Of a stretch of DNA of 64,000 bases, positions 38,037-49,390 are shown piece by piece. The DNA is from Gammaproteobacteria bacterium (GTDB taxonomy: Bacteria; Pseudomonadota; Gammaproteobacteria; UBA4575): positions 1,940,894 to 2,004,893 of the forward strand of contig CP046178.1 in assembly GCA_014075255.1 (NCBI GenBank), in the 5' to 3' direction. The notes beneath the pieces are model-generated. The model searched no databases. It saw only the letters and a list, made by a program, of their open reading frames with translations, and was not told the DNA's origin. The position numbers and the translations under genes are program-made. Position 1 is the first letter of the stretch; every line of letters begins with the position of its first letter.

Positions 38037-39113
38037 TTGGCGCTGCAAACTCTCCTCGTTCAAAACCTAAGAATAATTGAACAACTAGATATTTCTTTGG
38101 CAGCTGATGCCAACTTATTTATTGGTGAAAATGGTGCGGGTAAAACCAGTATTCTAGAGGCCATTGATGTGCTCAGTCGCGGACGGTCTTTTCGAGAACG
38201 ACGCACCTCTCCTTTAGTTCGCAAACAAGCAACCGACCTTATTGTTAGCGGGAAAGTAGACGCTGTGGATGGGTTTGCACGCCTCGGTATCCAAAAATCT
38301 TCAAAACAGACGGTATTGCATTGTAATCAAGAAAAAGTGGCTTCAATTTCTAGCCATGCCAGCTATTTGCCTGTGCTATGCATGCATCCGGATTCGCACC
38401 AGCTTATTCAAGGCAGCGGCAAACATCGACGTAACTACATGGATTGGTCCGCGTTTCACGTGAAACATCAATTTTTACAAAATTGGCGTGATTATAATAA
38501 ATGTTTGCGTCAGCGGAACACTGCGCTACGAAATCGATGCGATACAGAGGAGCTTTCAGTATGGACAAACCGACTAAGCGTATTGGGCGAAGAGATTGGT
38601 ATTGCAAGATCGGAGATTTTTCAAGAAATTAGTCCATATTTCGACAATTATAGCAACAGCCTGCTGCCAGAATGTGAAGTCAGCATGAGCTATCACCGAG
38701 GTTGGTCAGAAGAGGCGGGTCTTGAAACAGCGCTGTGTAGCCTAAGGGAACAAGAGTTAGTAAGCAAAACTACTGGTTGCGGACCGCACCGCGCAAATAT
38801 TAAATTATTCTTAAATCAGCAGGATGCCGCTGCAGTAGCCTCACGAGGTCAGCAAAAGCTCATCGCAGCTTGTTTGTTACTTGCACAAATAAACCATATT
38901 CAACACTTCAATAAAAAGAAGTGCGTTGTGTTATTAGATGATATACGTGCCGAATTAGATCAACAGCATGCGCATGCTCTGATCACGGCATTACAAACGC
39001 TAGGCTGCCAAGTGTTTATTACCGCAATAGAAGAGGGGCAGATCGAGTTACTGGGCTGGGATGACACCAAGGTGTTTCACGTGAAACAAGGTGTTTGTAA
39101 GCCCATGAAGTAA
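38037..39113 (+). CDS. recF: DNA replication and repair protein RecF
   Basis: The product carries the Walker A LFIGENGAGKTSILEAIDVL and the Walker B VVLLDDIRAELDQQH, and the SRGQQKL segment. The frame is open from 37950, overlapping dnaN; a TTG at 38037 (358 residues, MALQTLLVQNLRIIE) gives normal RecF length and is chosen, but the start is uncertain. RecF loads RecA at gaps. Two parS sequences lie inside this coding region (38453 and 39073), encoding the residues FHVK in each case. Confidence 0.9.
   Translation: MALQTLLVQNLRIIEQLDISLAADANLFIGENGAGKTSILEAIDVLSRGRSFRERRTSPLVRKQATDLIVSGKVDAVDGFARLGIQKSSKQTVLHCNQEKVASISSHASYLPVLCMHPDSHQLIQGSGKHRRNYMDWSAFHVKHQFLQNWRDYNKCLRQRNTALRNRCDTEELSVWTNRLSVLGEEIGIARSEIFQEISPYFDNYSNSLLPECEVSMSYHRGWSEEAGLETALCSLREQELVSKTTGCGPHRANIKLFLNQQDAAAVASRGQQKLIAACLLLAQINHIQHFNKKKCVVLLDDIRAELDQQHAHALITALQTLGCQVFITAIEEGQIELLGWDDTKVFHVKQGVCKPMK
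38452..38467. promoter_or_regulatory. parS site 1 inside recF
   Basis: CGTTTCACGTGAAACA matches the 16-bp parS consensus TGTTTCACGTGAAACA at 15 of 16 positions (first base C). ParB is encoded in the window at 26837-27736. Confidence 0.85.
39073..39088. promoter_or_regulatory. parS site 2 inside recF
   Basis: TGTTTCACGTGAAACA is a perfect match to the parS consensus bound by ParB. It lies 25 bp before the recF stop codon and about 0.6 kb from site 1. Confidence 0.9.
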
Positions 39114-39166
39114 CAAATATTTATCTTCTGTTTGAAGCGGATGTACAAGCTCTTGTGCGAAAGGCT

Positions 39167-39175
39167 TGGTATAAT
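39167..39175 (+). promoter_or_regulatory. Extended -10 promoter for gyrB
   Basis: TTGGTATAAT carries a perfect TATAAT hexamer at 39170-39175 preceded by TG one base upstream (extended -10). The -35 region 17 bp upstream has no clear TTGACA. It ends 30 bp before the gyrB start and would give gyrB its own transcript. Confidence 0.6.
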
Positions 39176-39202
39176 CCAGCATTACATTAAACGTATAAAT
39201 AA

Positions 39203-41653
<2,451 letters not shown>

Positions 41654-41810
41654 TAGCTAGCCTATTAACAACTGATATTAATTAGTTAGTCAGTATTAAC
41701 TCCACACTAGTCATCATTTTACTAGCGTAGATGGTTGATTTTAAAGAAAATACCCCCATATTAATTGTTATGTAGTTGAAAATTTCAATCTAAACAACTA
41801 GGGAGCGCAC

Positions 41811-42383
41811 ATGGGAATCGGGAGCATTATTTTTCTAGCCATTATTATTGTTTTGGCTGGCTACTTCATTGTCATTTATAACAATCTAGTTAATCTAAAA
41901 CACGCGGTAACTAAGGCATGGTCCAATATCGATGTGTTGTTGAAACAACGCCATGACGAAATCCCAAAACTCATTGAAGTGTGTAAGCAATACATGGGAT
42001 ATGAACAAGAGACGTTAACCAAAGTAATGGAAGCTCGCTCAAGAGTTTCTAATGCGCAACAATCTGGTGACATGAATGCACTGGGTTCAGGAGAAGGGAT
42101 GTTGCGTATGGGCTTAGGCAACTTGTTTGCAGTAGCTGAAGATTATCCAGAACTTAAAGCAAACGAAACTTTTCAACACCTACAAGGAAGAATTTCAGGT
42201 TTAGAAAATTCGATTGCAGATCGTCGTGAGTTTTATAATGAAAGCGTAAATCGCAATAATGTTCGCATTGAACAATTTCCAGATTTAATAGTAGCGAGAG
42301 CGCTAGCTTTCAAACCATTCGAATTGCTTGAGTTTGCTGAGTCAGATACGCAAGACGTAGATGTAAAAGCATTGTTTAATTAA
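41811..42383 (+). CDS. LemA family protein
   Basis: This 190-residue protein has an AGGGAG ribosome-binding site, one N-terminal transmembrane helix (ILAGYFIVIYNNLV), then NLKHAVTKAWSNIDVLLKQRHDEIPKLIE and ENSIADRREFYNESVNRNNVRIEQFPD, the LemA signature. Its function is poorly known. It is 37 bp upstream of the GIDE-domain gene, a pairing that recurs in bacteria. Confidence 0.92.
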   Translation: MGIGSIIFLAIIIVLAGYFIVIYNNLVNLKHAVTKAWSNIDVLLKQRHDEIPKLIEVCKQYMGYEQETLTKVMEARSRVSNAQQSGDMNALGSGEGMLRMGLGNLFAVAEDYPELKANETFQHLQGRISGLENSIADRREFYNESVNRNNVRIEQFPDLIVARALAFKPFELLEFAESDTQDVDVKALFN

Positions 42384-42419
42384 AGTTTGGCGCTTCTTTA
42401 ACGTTTACCTTATCGTTCC

Positions 42420-43337
42420 GTGCAAGAATTAGCGCACTTTAGCGGTGGCGATTGGTTTTTAATAACCGCATTATTTGTTGGGGCAGTAATTTGTTTACTT
42501 GCTGCACTGCGAATGTTTCATCGGGCACGCTTGATCGAAGACATGCCCACATCAAAAATACGTTCTTGTACTCAAGGATATGTTGAGCTTCATGGCACCG
42601 CTAAATGGATGGAAGGGCCGGATATTCATGCCCCATTAAGTGGACAACCTTGTGTGTGGTACTCCTTCTCAGTTGACGAGTATGTTGCACATTCTAAACA
42701 AAAGTGGCGCCATATTGATGGTGGCGTGAGTGACCACTTGTTTTTACTAGAAGATGATACAGGTACGTGTGTTATTGATCCTGAAGATGCAGAAGTGACA
42801 CCTAGCTCTTCAAACACATGGTATGGGTCTAAACGCATAAATCCTTCTGCGCACATGTCCCCACTTGACGTGTTAGGGGGCGCTATTTTTCAGTCAGGCG
42901 AAAAATACCGTTATACCGAGCGACGCTTAGATCAATATGAGTATCTCTATGCAATTGGTGAATATAGCTCGATGGGAACAGGTGTTGAAGAAAACCTTAA
43001 AGATGCGGCAAGCGCACATTTGCGTGAACTAAAACGCGATAAAGAAAAACTTGCTGAATATGATAAAAATAACGATGGCCAAATCAACCAAGAAGAGTGG
43101 GAAAATGCACGTGCCGATGCAAAAAAAATTGTATTAGAACAGCAATTATCAAGACCATTACCTAAACGCATGCATGTGCTTAAAAAACCTCAAACAAAAA
43201 AGTACCAACCTTTTTTACTTTCCTCAAAATCAGAAATTCATATTTCACGTAATAATCGCCTTTTCTCAGTAGGACTAGCATTTTTATTTGTGGTATTTGT
43301 CGTCAGTATTTTCCTGAAGACTATAGGTGCTTATTAA
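42420..43337 (+). CDS. GIDE-domain membrane protein with an EF-hand
   Basis: The start is GTG. The 305-residue protein has transmembrane helices at about 12-29 and 278-300. Between them lies a GIDE-type domain (GYVELHGTAKWMEG, then IHAPLSGQPCVWYSFSVDEY), named for its presence in eukaryotic mitochondrial E3 ligases, but no RING finger. A canonical EF-hand loop D-K-N-N-D-G-Q-I-N-Q-E-E starts at residue 215 (ligands at 1, 3, 5, 7, 12), suggesting calcium binding. It is probably co-transcribed with the lemA-like gene. Function is unknown. Confidence 0.8.
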   Translation: MQELAHFSGGDWFLITALFVGAVICLLAALRMFHRARLIEDMPTSKIRSCTQGYVELHGTAKWMEGPDIHAPLSGQPCVWYSFSVDEYVAHSKQKWRHIDGGVSDHLFLLEDDTGTCVIDPEDAEVTPSSSNTWYGSKRINPSAHMSPLDVLGGAIFQSGEKYRYTERRLDQYEYLYAIGEYSSMGTGVEENLKDAASAHLRELKRDKEKLAEYDKNNDGQINQEEWENARADAKKIVLEQQLSRPLPKRMHVLKKPQTKKYQPFLLSSKSEIHISRNNRLFSVGLAFLFVVFVVSIFLKTIGAY

Positions 43338-43405
43338 TACTAGCCGCGTTCTATTATTTTTTTCATATAACCAAAAGTAAGGCAGTTGAGGCATAATGCT
43401 CGGCA

Positions 43406-44062
43406 ATGAAAAAATGTTTATGTATTTCAGCATTACTTGCTCTTTGCACACAATTACTCTGGGCGCAGGAATTTGCTTACGTAACCGATTCGCTACAATT
43501 ACGAGTGTACTCAAAACCAAGTGCTGAGAGCGAACTGCTACAAACAATTGCTAGCGGGGATTCCGTGGAAGTGTTTTCGACTCAAGATGGTTTCAGTCGA
43601 GTAAGTATTTACGACGGTACAGAGGGCTGGGTGAAATCAGCTTTTTTAGTAGAAGAGCCACCGGATAAACTGCTTTATTATTCAGTCAGTGAAAAGAATA
43701 AAGAGTTGGAAGCAGAAATTGAAGTGCTTAAAAATAGTGGACAAAACCAGGTTGCGGTTATAGATAACGAAGCTGAAACCAATAAAATTTATGAATTACA
43801 AAGTGCTTTAGATAAAGAACAAGAAATAAACCAGAGACTGCAAGAACAAATCGCCGACGCTGGGAATGCCCAAACAATTGAAGCTTCAATTAACCCATCT
43901 CACACGCAAAACAGAGAGTCTAAGTTAGGGCTCGATTATGAAAACAAAAAATGGACATTAATTGGCCTACCTCTAGCACTAATAATTGTGGGTCTTTTGT
44001 TGGGCGTTAAAATTTCATCATGGCGCATGAAAAAACGATTACATGGGTTTCGTTTCTCATGA
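43406..44062 (+). CDS. Membrane-anchored SH3-domain protein (YgiM/TIGR04211-like)
   Basis: This 218-residue protein has a signal peptide (cleavage after LWA), a bacterial SH3 domain (YVTDSLQLRVYSKPSAES, then LLQTIASGDSVEV, then GWVKSAFL), a coiled coil at about 95-150 and a C-terminal transmembrane helix (LIGLPLALIIVGLLLGV) with a basic tail. This matches the SH3-plus-anchor family typified by YgiM. It would bind cell-wall components in the periplasm. Confidence 0.85.
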   Translation: MKKCLCISALLALCTQLLWAQEFAYVTDSLQLRVYSKPSAESELLQTIASGDSVEVFSTQDGFSRVSIYDGTEGWVKSAFLVEEPPDKLLYYSVSEKNKELEAEIEVLKNSGQNQVAVIDNEAETNKIYELQSALDKEQEINQRLQEQIADAGNAQTIEASINPSHTQNRESKLGLDYENKKWTLIGLPLALIIVGLLLGVKISSWRMKKRLHGFRFS

Positions 44063-44091
44063 TTTTAACAAAGCTTATTTAAGCAGAAATT

Positions 44092-44859
44092 ATGAAAATT
44101 GCTTCTTGGAATGTGAATTCGTTAAGAGTGCGATTGCCGCAAGTATTGGAGTGGCTGGAAGATAATCCAGTGGAAGTACTCGCTTTACAAGAAACCAAAA
44201 TGGTAGATGAAGATTTTCCTTTTGAGGAAATTCAACAGGCGGGTTACCAAGTACAATATTCAGGACAAAAGACCTATAACGGAGTGGCGGTACTTTCAAA
44301 ACAGGCAGGCAGTGATGTCGTAAAAGATATTAAGGGGTTGGATGACCCGCAGCGCAGGATTCTTGCTGTAACCATAGACGATGTTCGGGTATTAAATCTC
44401 TATGTGGTCAATGGCAAAGAAGTGGACTCTGATAAGTATGAGTACAAACTAGATTGGTTGAAAAAAGTTACCGCGTTTATCAAGCAAGACATAAAAAAAT
44501 ACCCAAACTATGTAGTGTTGGGTGATTTCAATATCGCCCCAGAAGATGCTGACGTGCATGATTCTGAAGCATGGCGAAATAAGATCTTATGTAGTGAAAA
44601 AGAGCGTAAAGCGCTGGGTACAATTACCGATTTAGGGTTTGTGGATACCTTTAGGCTATTTGATCAAGAGGTAAATACCTTCAGTTGGTGGGATTACCGC
44701 GCTGCAGGATTTCGCCGTAACCTTGGTCTGAGGATTGATTTGATTCTTGCTAGCACAGCGCTTGAGGGCAATTGCAGCTTCAGCGTAGTGGATAAGGCAC
44801 CACGTAGTAATGAACGACCTTCAGATCATGCGCCAGTAATTGCTGAATTTATGTATTAA
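44092..44859 (+). CDS. xthA: Exodeoxyribonuclease III (copy 1)
   Basis: This 255-residue enzyme has the AP-endonuclease motifs: SWNVNSLRVRL, LALQETKM, VLGDFNIAPEDAD and the terminal RPSDHAPVIAEF, with catalytic Asn, Glu, Asp/Asn and His. It repairs abasic sites and degrades DNA 3' ends. A second paralogue lies at 48547 on the other strand. A hairpin terminator follows at 44966. Confidence 0.93.
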   Translation: MKIASWNVNSLRVRLPQVLEWLEDNPVEVLALQETKMVDEDFPFEEIQQAGYQVQYSGQKTYNGVAVLSKQAGSDVVKDIKGLDDPQRRILAVTIDDVRVLNLYVVNGKEVDSDKYEYKLDWLKKVTAFIKQDIKKYPNYVVLGDFNIAPEDADVHDSEAWRNKILCSEKERKALGTITDLGFVDTFRLFDQEVNTFSWWDYRAAGFRRNLGLRIDLILASTALEGNCSFSVVDKAPRSNERPSDHAPVIAEFMY

Positions 44860-44965
44860 ATATACGGTTAATGCTTCGATCTCCTTAAAAAGTGATCATA
44901 ATGTAATTCTAGAAAAGAAGCTTCCAGCGTGCGACTGTGGTCTATAAGCCTTATCAATTTCTCTT

Positions 44966-44984
44966 CCTTCTTTAGAAGGTTTTA
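44966..44984 (+). terminator. Intrinsic terminator after xthA copy 1
   Basis: CCTTC and GAAGG pair around a TTTA loop and are followed directly by TTTTA. The stem is only 5 bp (7 with flanking A-T), so termination may be partial. Confidence 0.5.
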
Positions 44985-45147
44985 TACAATAAAGTATCTC
45001 CTACCTCATCGTTGTGGCCTTACTCCACTAGCTTTTGAAAGCCACTCGCAAGAGTGTTTTGTATAGAAGTAATTAATTGCACTTGGCATGTCGTCATAGT
45101 TAAGACAAACTTCGTCTACCAATCTACATACGTGAGGTGTTAAAGAA

Positions 45148-45786
45148 ATGCGCAACATTATGGTGATTAATTCAAAGGGTGGATCAGGAAAATCCACAAT
45201 CGCGACAAATTTGGCTTCTTATTTTGCCTCGCAGAATAAGAAAGTGGTGATAATGGATTATGATCAACAAGGTAGTAGCATGGACTGGCTAGCGTCACGT
45301 TCCGCCGCCCGCCCGCCAATTGAGGGCATTGCAGCCTATAAAAAAAGCGCAAAACGCCCTAGCCGAAATACCGACTTTGTCATTCATGATGCCCCAGCCA
45401 GAATGCATGGTGGTGATCTAAGCAAAATGTTGAATAAAGCCCAAACTATTCTTATACCGGTGTTGCCTTCGCCCATTGATATGCGCGCGGTGAGTGGATT
45501 CATCGCGGAATTAAAAAAATCAGCGCCCGTTCAACGTAAAAGAGCAAAACTCGCACTGGTTGCAAATCGCTCTCGTGACTATACAAACATCTATTGGGAA
45601 CTGGATGACTTCCTTAGTAAGCAGCGTATACCGTTTTTAACCATGTTACGGGACAGTCAAAATTACATTAAAGCCGCAGAACGAGGATTAGGAATATTTG
45701 AAATGGCGCCGGGTGCCACCGAGCTTGACCGTGAAATGTGGGAGCCCATCCTAAAATGGGTTAAAAGTAAGCGCAGTCAGCCGTAA
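45148..45786 (+). CDS. Orphan ParA-family ATPase
   Basis: This 212-residue protein starts MRNIMVINSKGGSGKSTIATNLA with a deviant Walker A motif, then VVIMDYDQQGSSMDWLASR and FVIHDAPARMHGGDLSKML. It lacks the N-terminal extension of plasmid ParA proteins and has no adjacent ParB. Such stand-alone ParA-like ATPases position cargo such as chemoreceptor arrays, carboxysomes or polysaccharide machines; the cargo here is unknown. It is followed by an L,D-transpeptidase gene. Confidence 0.85.
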   Translation: MRNIMVINSKGGSGKSTIATNLASYFASQNKKVVIMDYDQQGSSMDWLASRSAARPPIEGIAAYKKSAKRPSRNTDFVIHDAPARMHGGDLSKMLNKAQTILIPVLPSPIDMRAVSGFIAELKKSAPVQRKRAKLALVANRSRDYTNIYWELDDFLSKQRIPFLTMLRDSQNYIKAAERGLGIFEMAPGATELDREMWEPILKWVKSKRSQP

Positions 45787-45853
45787 AATTAACTAGGTTA
45801 GCAAATTGAATTGCCACACTTTCTGATTTGGCATTAATAACGAGAGTGCAACC

Positions 45854-46398
45854 TTGATAAAATATTTTAGACCACGAAAAATAATCTGTATTAGTTTTAG
45901 CATAGCGTTTTGCATTACTTTTTTTTAATTAGTACGGTTCATGCTTCTACAGAAGATGCGACCATAATCGATAAAGCAGATTATGTGGTGGTTAAAAAAG
46001 CTGAACGTAAGCTATATCTATATCGCGGTAGCGAACTTCTTAAAACTTATCGAATTGCGCTTGGCAAACAACCAGATGGGCATAAAGCGCGTGAAGGCGA
46101 TTCCCGTACACCAGAAGGTATTTACACTTTAGATTGGCGTAATCCTAATAGTAAGTTTTACCGCTCTATTCATGTTTCTTACCCCAGTAAGACAGATCAT
46201 CGTGATGCACGCGAACGTGGTGATTCTCCAGGCGGTGCAATTATGATTCACGGCCAACCCAGTAATTGGGTAGAAAAAACAAGCCTTTTATTTAATCAAG
46301 ACGATTGGACGGAAGGCTGCATTGCTGTACAAGATCATGAAATGGATGAAATCTGGGAGTCTGTGGAAGACGGCACTCTCATCGAAATCATTCCATAA
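45854..46398 (+). CDS. L,D-transpeptidase (YkuD family), signal peptide out of frame
   Basis: The catalytic domain has the His-Gly and Cys motifs (GGAIMIHGQPSN, then DWTEGCIAVQDHEMDE) of YkuD L,D-transpeptidases, which form 3-3 cross-links in peptidoglycan or attach proteins to it. As read, the frame starts at TTG 45910 and lacks an N-terminal basic region. A frame from TTG 45854 encodes a good signal peptide start (IKYFRPRKIICISFSIAFC) but stops in the T8 run at 45919-45926. Adding one T would join it to STVHASTED and give a normal secreted enzyme of about 181 residues. Coordinates include both parts. Confidence 0.85.
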
Positions 46399-46410
46399 TA
46401 TTTCGTTATA

Positions 46411-47142
46411 TTACTTAGCGAAAACTTTTTTCAATAAATCTGTTGTCCGTGCAACAGGGTTAGTTCTTATCTTAGCTTCTTCTACTGCAAGGTAGTGAAA
46501 AATTCCATCCATACCTTTTTCTACAACATAACTACTTAAATCCGCTTTAGCATCTGGAACTAAAGGGAGCTTTTTATATTGCCCAATCGCTTTGTCGTAA
46601 CTTTGTATTGCTCCAGCTTCTGACAAACTGTCATTCACTATAGGGGTGAATTCTGTTACTAAGTCAGGTGTCATTTTAGATTGGAAATAACGTGTTGCAG
46701 CATCGTTTTCTCCACCTAGGATGTTACGTGCATCATCAAGCGTCATTGCTTGGATTGCATTAAAAAATAATTCCTTTGCTTTTGGCGTAGCAATCTCTGC
46801 CGCTCGATTCAATCGCGTTTCTAAATCATCCAGCATGCCACTCATACCAACTTTGTCTAAAGTGGATTGCACTTTCTTCAAACTATTGGGTAATGGTATA
46901 TGAATACTTGGGTCAGCATTAAAACCATCCGTAACACCCAGTTGGTTAACGACTAAATCAGAACCTACACGTAATGCTTCTTTAAGGCCTGAAGAAACTT
47001 CTCCATCCGTTAATTTACTCGCACTAGAAGAGGTGACGCCTGATTCATTTAATAATTCTTTTGCCTTATCAAACCAACCCGCATGTAAGCTCCCAGCAAA
47101 CACACATGTAAAAAACGTAATAGTTAACAATTTAAACTTCAT
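46411..47142 (-). CDS. DUF4197 domain exported protein
   Basis: This 243-residue protein has a signal peptide (cleavage after LHA) and the DUF4197 body (GWFDKAKELL, then LTDGEVSSGLKEALRVG, then HIPLPNSLKKVQSTLDKVG, then TPDLVTEFTPIVNDSLSEAG, then DGIFHYLAVEEAKIRTNP). The function of this family is unknown. It ends 13 bp from the convergent transpeptidase. Confidence 0.85.
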   Translation of the reverse strand: MKFKLLTITFFTCVFAGSLHAGWFDKAKELLNESGVTSSSASKLTDGEVSSGLKEALRVGSDLVVNQLGVTDGFNADPSIHIPLPNSLKKVQSTLDKVGMSGMLDDLETRLNRAAEIATPKAKELFFNAIQAMTLDDARNILGGENDAATRYFQSKMTPDLVTEFTPIVNDSLSEAGAIQSYDKAIGQYKKLPLVPDAKADLSSYVVEKGMDGIFHYLAVEEAKIRTNPVARTTDLLKKVFAK

Positions 47143-47161
47143 GACTGACTCCTGAGGAATG

Positions 47162-48544
47162 TTATTTTATATTTTGACCTTCCGTACGCGTATTTGTTCT
47201 AAAAAGTTTATCTTTTCGAGAGTACAAGAAGATTGCTAGCACTATGGATGGCACTCCTAGCATGGCCGCATAAATAAAGAAATTTGCGTAACCGATGTTA
47301 TCCACTATTTGACCAGAGAATCCACCAATGAACTTACCTGGCAGTAGCATAATAGAACTGAATAAGGCGTATTGTGTGGCCGTGTAAGCACGATTAGTAA
47401 GTCCTGATAAATATGCAATAAATGTAGAGCCCGCAATTCCTCCGCTTAAATTATCTGCAGTAATAACAGTTGCGAGCATAAATATATCTGCAGCTTGTGT
47501 AGCCATCCAAGCAAATACAAGATTTGTAAGCACAACAAGTATTGCTGAAATAATCAGCATTATAAAAACCCCATAGCGCATTACTAATACACCGCCTATT
47601 AGTGCGCCCAATATGGTAACCGTAATTCCAAACGTACCTTTAATTAAACCAAGCTGAGTATCTGTAAAACCCATATCTACATATAAAGGCCCTGCCATAA
47701 CACCCATGGTGATGTCACTAATACGAAATAGGCCAATAAACAGAAGAATTAATAAAGCTAAGAGTCCATTTCTTTTAAAGAAGTCTATAAAGGGACAAGC
47801 AACCGCTCCTATTAGCCAAGCAATAATTGTACGCAATGAATTAGGTAATTTGGAATTCTGGTCTAAGTATGAAGTAACACGTTTTTCCTGCGTCCATGTT
47901 TGTTGATCGATACTTCGTTTAGGTTCAGAAATTATGAAAGTAGATATTAAGCCTACAAACATAGCGCAGCCCATTAAGAAATAGGCAACATTCCATGAAA
48001 AACTTCCTGCAATAGTAGCTGCACCACCAAATGCTAGGATGAGTCCTAATCGATAACCTATTTGATATGCACCAGCCATTGCGCCTTGATGGTCTACAGA
48101 GGCTGATTCAATGCGCCAAGCATCAATACTTATATCTTGTGTTGCAGAAGAAAATGCAACTAAAAGTGCGCCTATTACTAATGCACCTATCTGAACAGAT
48201 GGGTCTGTACTTGCCATCCACCATAAACCAAATATCACGCCTAATTGCGCTACTAGCATCCAACTACGTCTCTGACCTAAAAAGCTAGTTAGAAATGGAA
48301 TCGATAGACGATCTACAAGAGGTGCCCATAAAAATTTTAGTCCATAAAATAGCGTTACCCATGAGATAAACCCAATTGCACTCCGGTCTACCCCTTCTCT
48401 TCGCAACCAAATTGAAAGTGTTCCAAAGACTAAAAATAGTGGTAGACCCGCAGAAAATCCCAAAAATAACATGGCAAGAACTTTAGGCTCTTTATAAACC
48501 TTTAGTGCTTCTGACCAAGAGATTTTTTTAGAATAGACGCTCAA
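47162..48544 (-). CDS. AmpG-type muropeptide permease (MFS)
   Basis: This 460-residue protein with about 12 transmembrane segments matches AmpG: KVLAMLFLGFSAGLPLFLVFG, then SIWLRREGVDRSAIGFISW, then KFLWAPLVDRLSIPFLTSFLGQRRSW. AmpG imports anhydro-muropeptides for cell-wall recycling. The start is TTG, 2 bp after the stop of the upstream exonuclease gene, so the two form an operon. Confidence 0.88.
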   Translation of the reverse strand: MSVYSKKISWSEALKVYKEPKVLAMLFLGFSAGLPLFLVFGTLSIWLRREGVDRSAIGFISWVTLFYGLKFLWAPLVDRLSIPFLTSFLGQRRSWMLVAQLGVIFGLWWMASTDPSVQIGALVIGALLVAFSSATQDISIDAWRIESASVDHQGAMAGAYQIGYRLGLILAFGGAATIAGSFSWNVAYFLMGCAMFVGLISTFIISEPKRSIDQQTWTQEKRVTSYLDQNSKLPNSLRTIIAWLIGAVACPFIDFFKRNGLLALLILLFIGLFRISDITMGVMAGPLYVDMGFTDTQLGLIKGTFGITVTILGALIGGVLVMRYGVFIMLIISAILVVLTNLVFAWMATQAADIFMLATVITADNLSGGIAGSTFIAYLSGLTNRAYTATQYALFSSIMLLPGKFIGGFSGQIVDNIGYANFFIYAAMLGVPSIVLAIFLYSRKDKLFRTNTRTEGQNIK

Positions 48545-48546
48545 TT

Positions 48547-49317
48547 TTATAGTTTGTAATCAATAATTAAGGGAGCATGATCTGAAAAGCGTTCATCTTT
48601 ATAGATACTAACTTTTTTGGCCACATCCTTTAATTTTGGTGTTGCAATATGGTAATCAATCCGCCAGCCGACATTATTAGCCCAAGCTTGACCTCGATTC
48701 GACCACCAAGTGTATTGATCTTCTTTTGGATTAAACTCTCTGAATACATCTATATAACCAATGTCATCAAATAAACAGTCTAACCAAGCGCGTTCTTCAG
48801 GCAAAAAGCCTGAGTTTTTCTTATTCCCTCGCCAGTTCTTCAAGTCAATTTCTTTATGGGCAATATTCCAATCACCGCAAATAATGTATTCCTTTTTGCG
48901 CCGCTTTAAGTTTTTTAGATGTTTCATAAAGGTTTTCATGAAACGAAATTTGGCCTCTTGTCTTTCGTCGCTGGAAGAACCAGATGGGGCGTATAAAGAA
49001 ACTACTGCAAGATTCTCGAATTGTAGTTCTAAGTAACGACCTTCACTGTCAAATTCATCATCGCCGTATTTTCTTATTACTTTTATTGGCTCATGCTTAC
49101 TGTAAACCGCTACACCACTGTAGCCTTTTTTAACTGCATCGACGTAATAACAATGATAACCCTTAGGGAAATAGATAGGGTCTTCCTCAAGTTGATGAAT
49201 TTGTGCTTTGGTTTCTTGTATGCAGACTACATCGGCCTTTTGCTTTTTCAACCAATCAAAAAAGCCCTTACGAGCCGCCGCTCGTATACCGTTTACATTG
49301 ACTGTGATGATGCGCAT
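48547..49317 (-). CDS. xthA: Exodeoxyribonuclease III (copy 2)
   Basis: This 256-residue protein is an ExoIII paralogue: TVNVNGIRAAARKGFFDWL, CIQETKAQ, ICGDWNIAHKEIDLKNW, VGWRIDYHIAT and FSDHAPLIIDY. Catalytic residues are conserved, as in copy 1 at 44092, but sequence similarity between the copies is low. It is divergent from pyrE, the same place as crc in Pseudomonas, and Crc is a catalytically dead member of this family; here catalytic residues remain, so exonuclease function is favoured. Confidence 0.9.
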   Translation of the reverse strand: MRIITVNVNGIRAAARKGFFDWLKKQKADVVCIQETKAQIHQLEEDPIYFPKGYHCYYVDAVKKGYSGVAVYSKHEPIKVIRKYGDDEFDSEGRYLELQFENLAVVSLYAPSGSSSDERQEAKFRFMKTFMKHLKNLKRRKKEYIICGDWNIAHKEIDLKNWRGNKKNSGFLPEERAWLDCLFDDIGYIDVFREFNPKEDQYTWWSNRGQAWANNVGWRIDYHIATPKLKDVAKKVSIYKDERFSDHAPLIIDYKL

Positions 49318-49390
49318 AGTTAATTGGGATTAGATCAAAATAAATTAATTTTTAGTACACTAGCAAAGATCCCTTAATAAAAATATCCAC

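Noticed and set aside
41654-41810. Repeats between gyrB and lemA
   Set aside because: AT-rich text with short chance similarities only; no stem with a T tract.
48547-49317. Crc (catabolite repression control) identity for the ExoIII paralogue next to pyrE
   Set aside because: Crc lacks several catalytic residues, whereas this protein keeps the Asn, Glu, Asp-x-Asn and Asp-His motifs.
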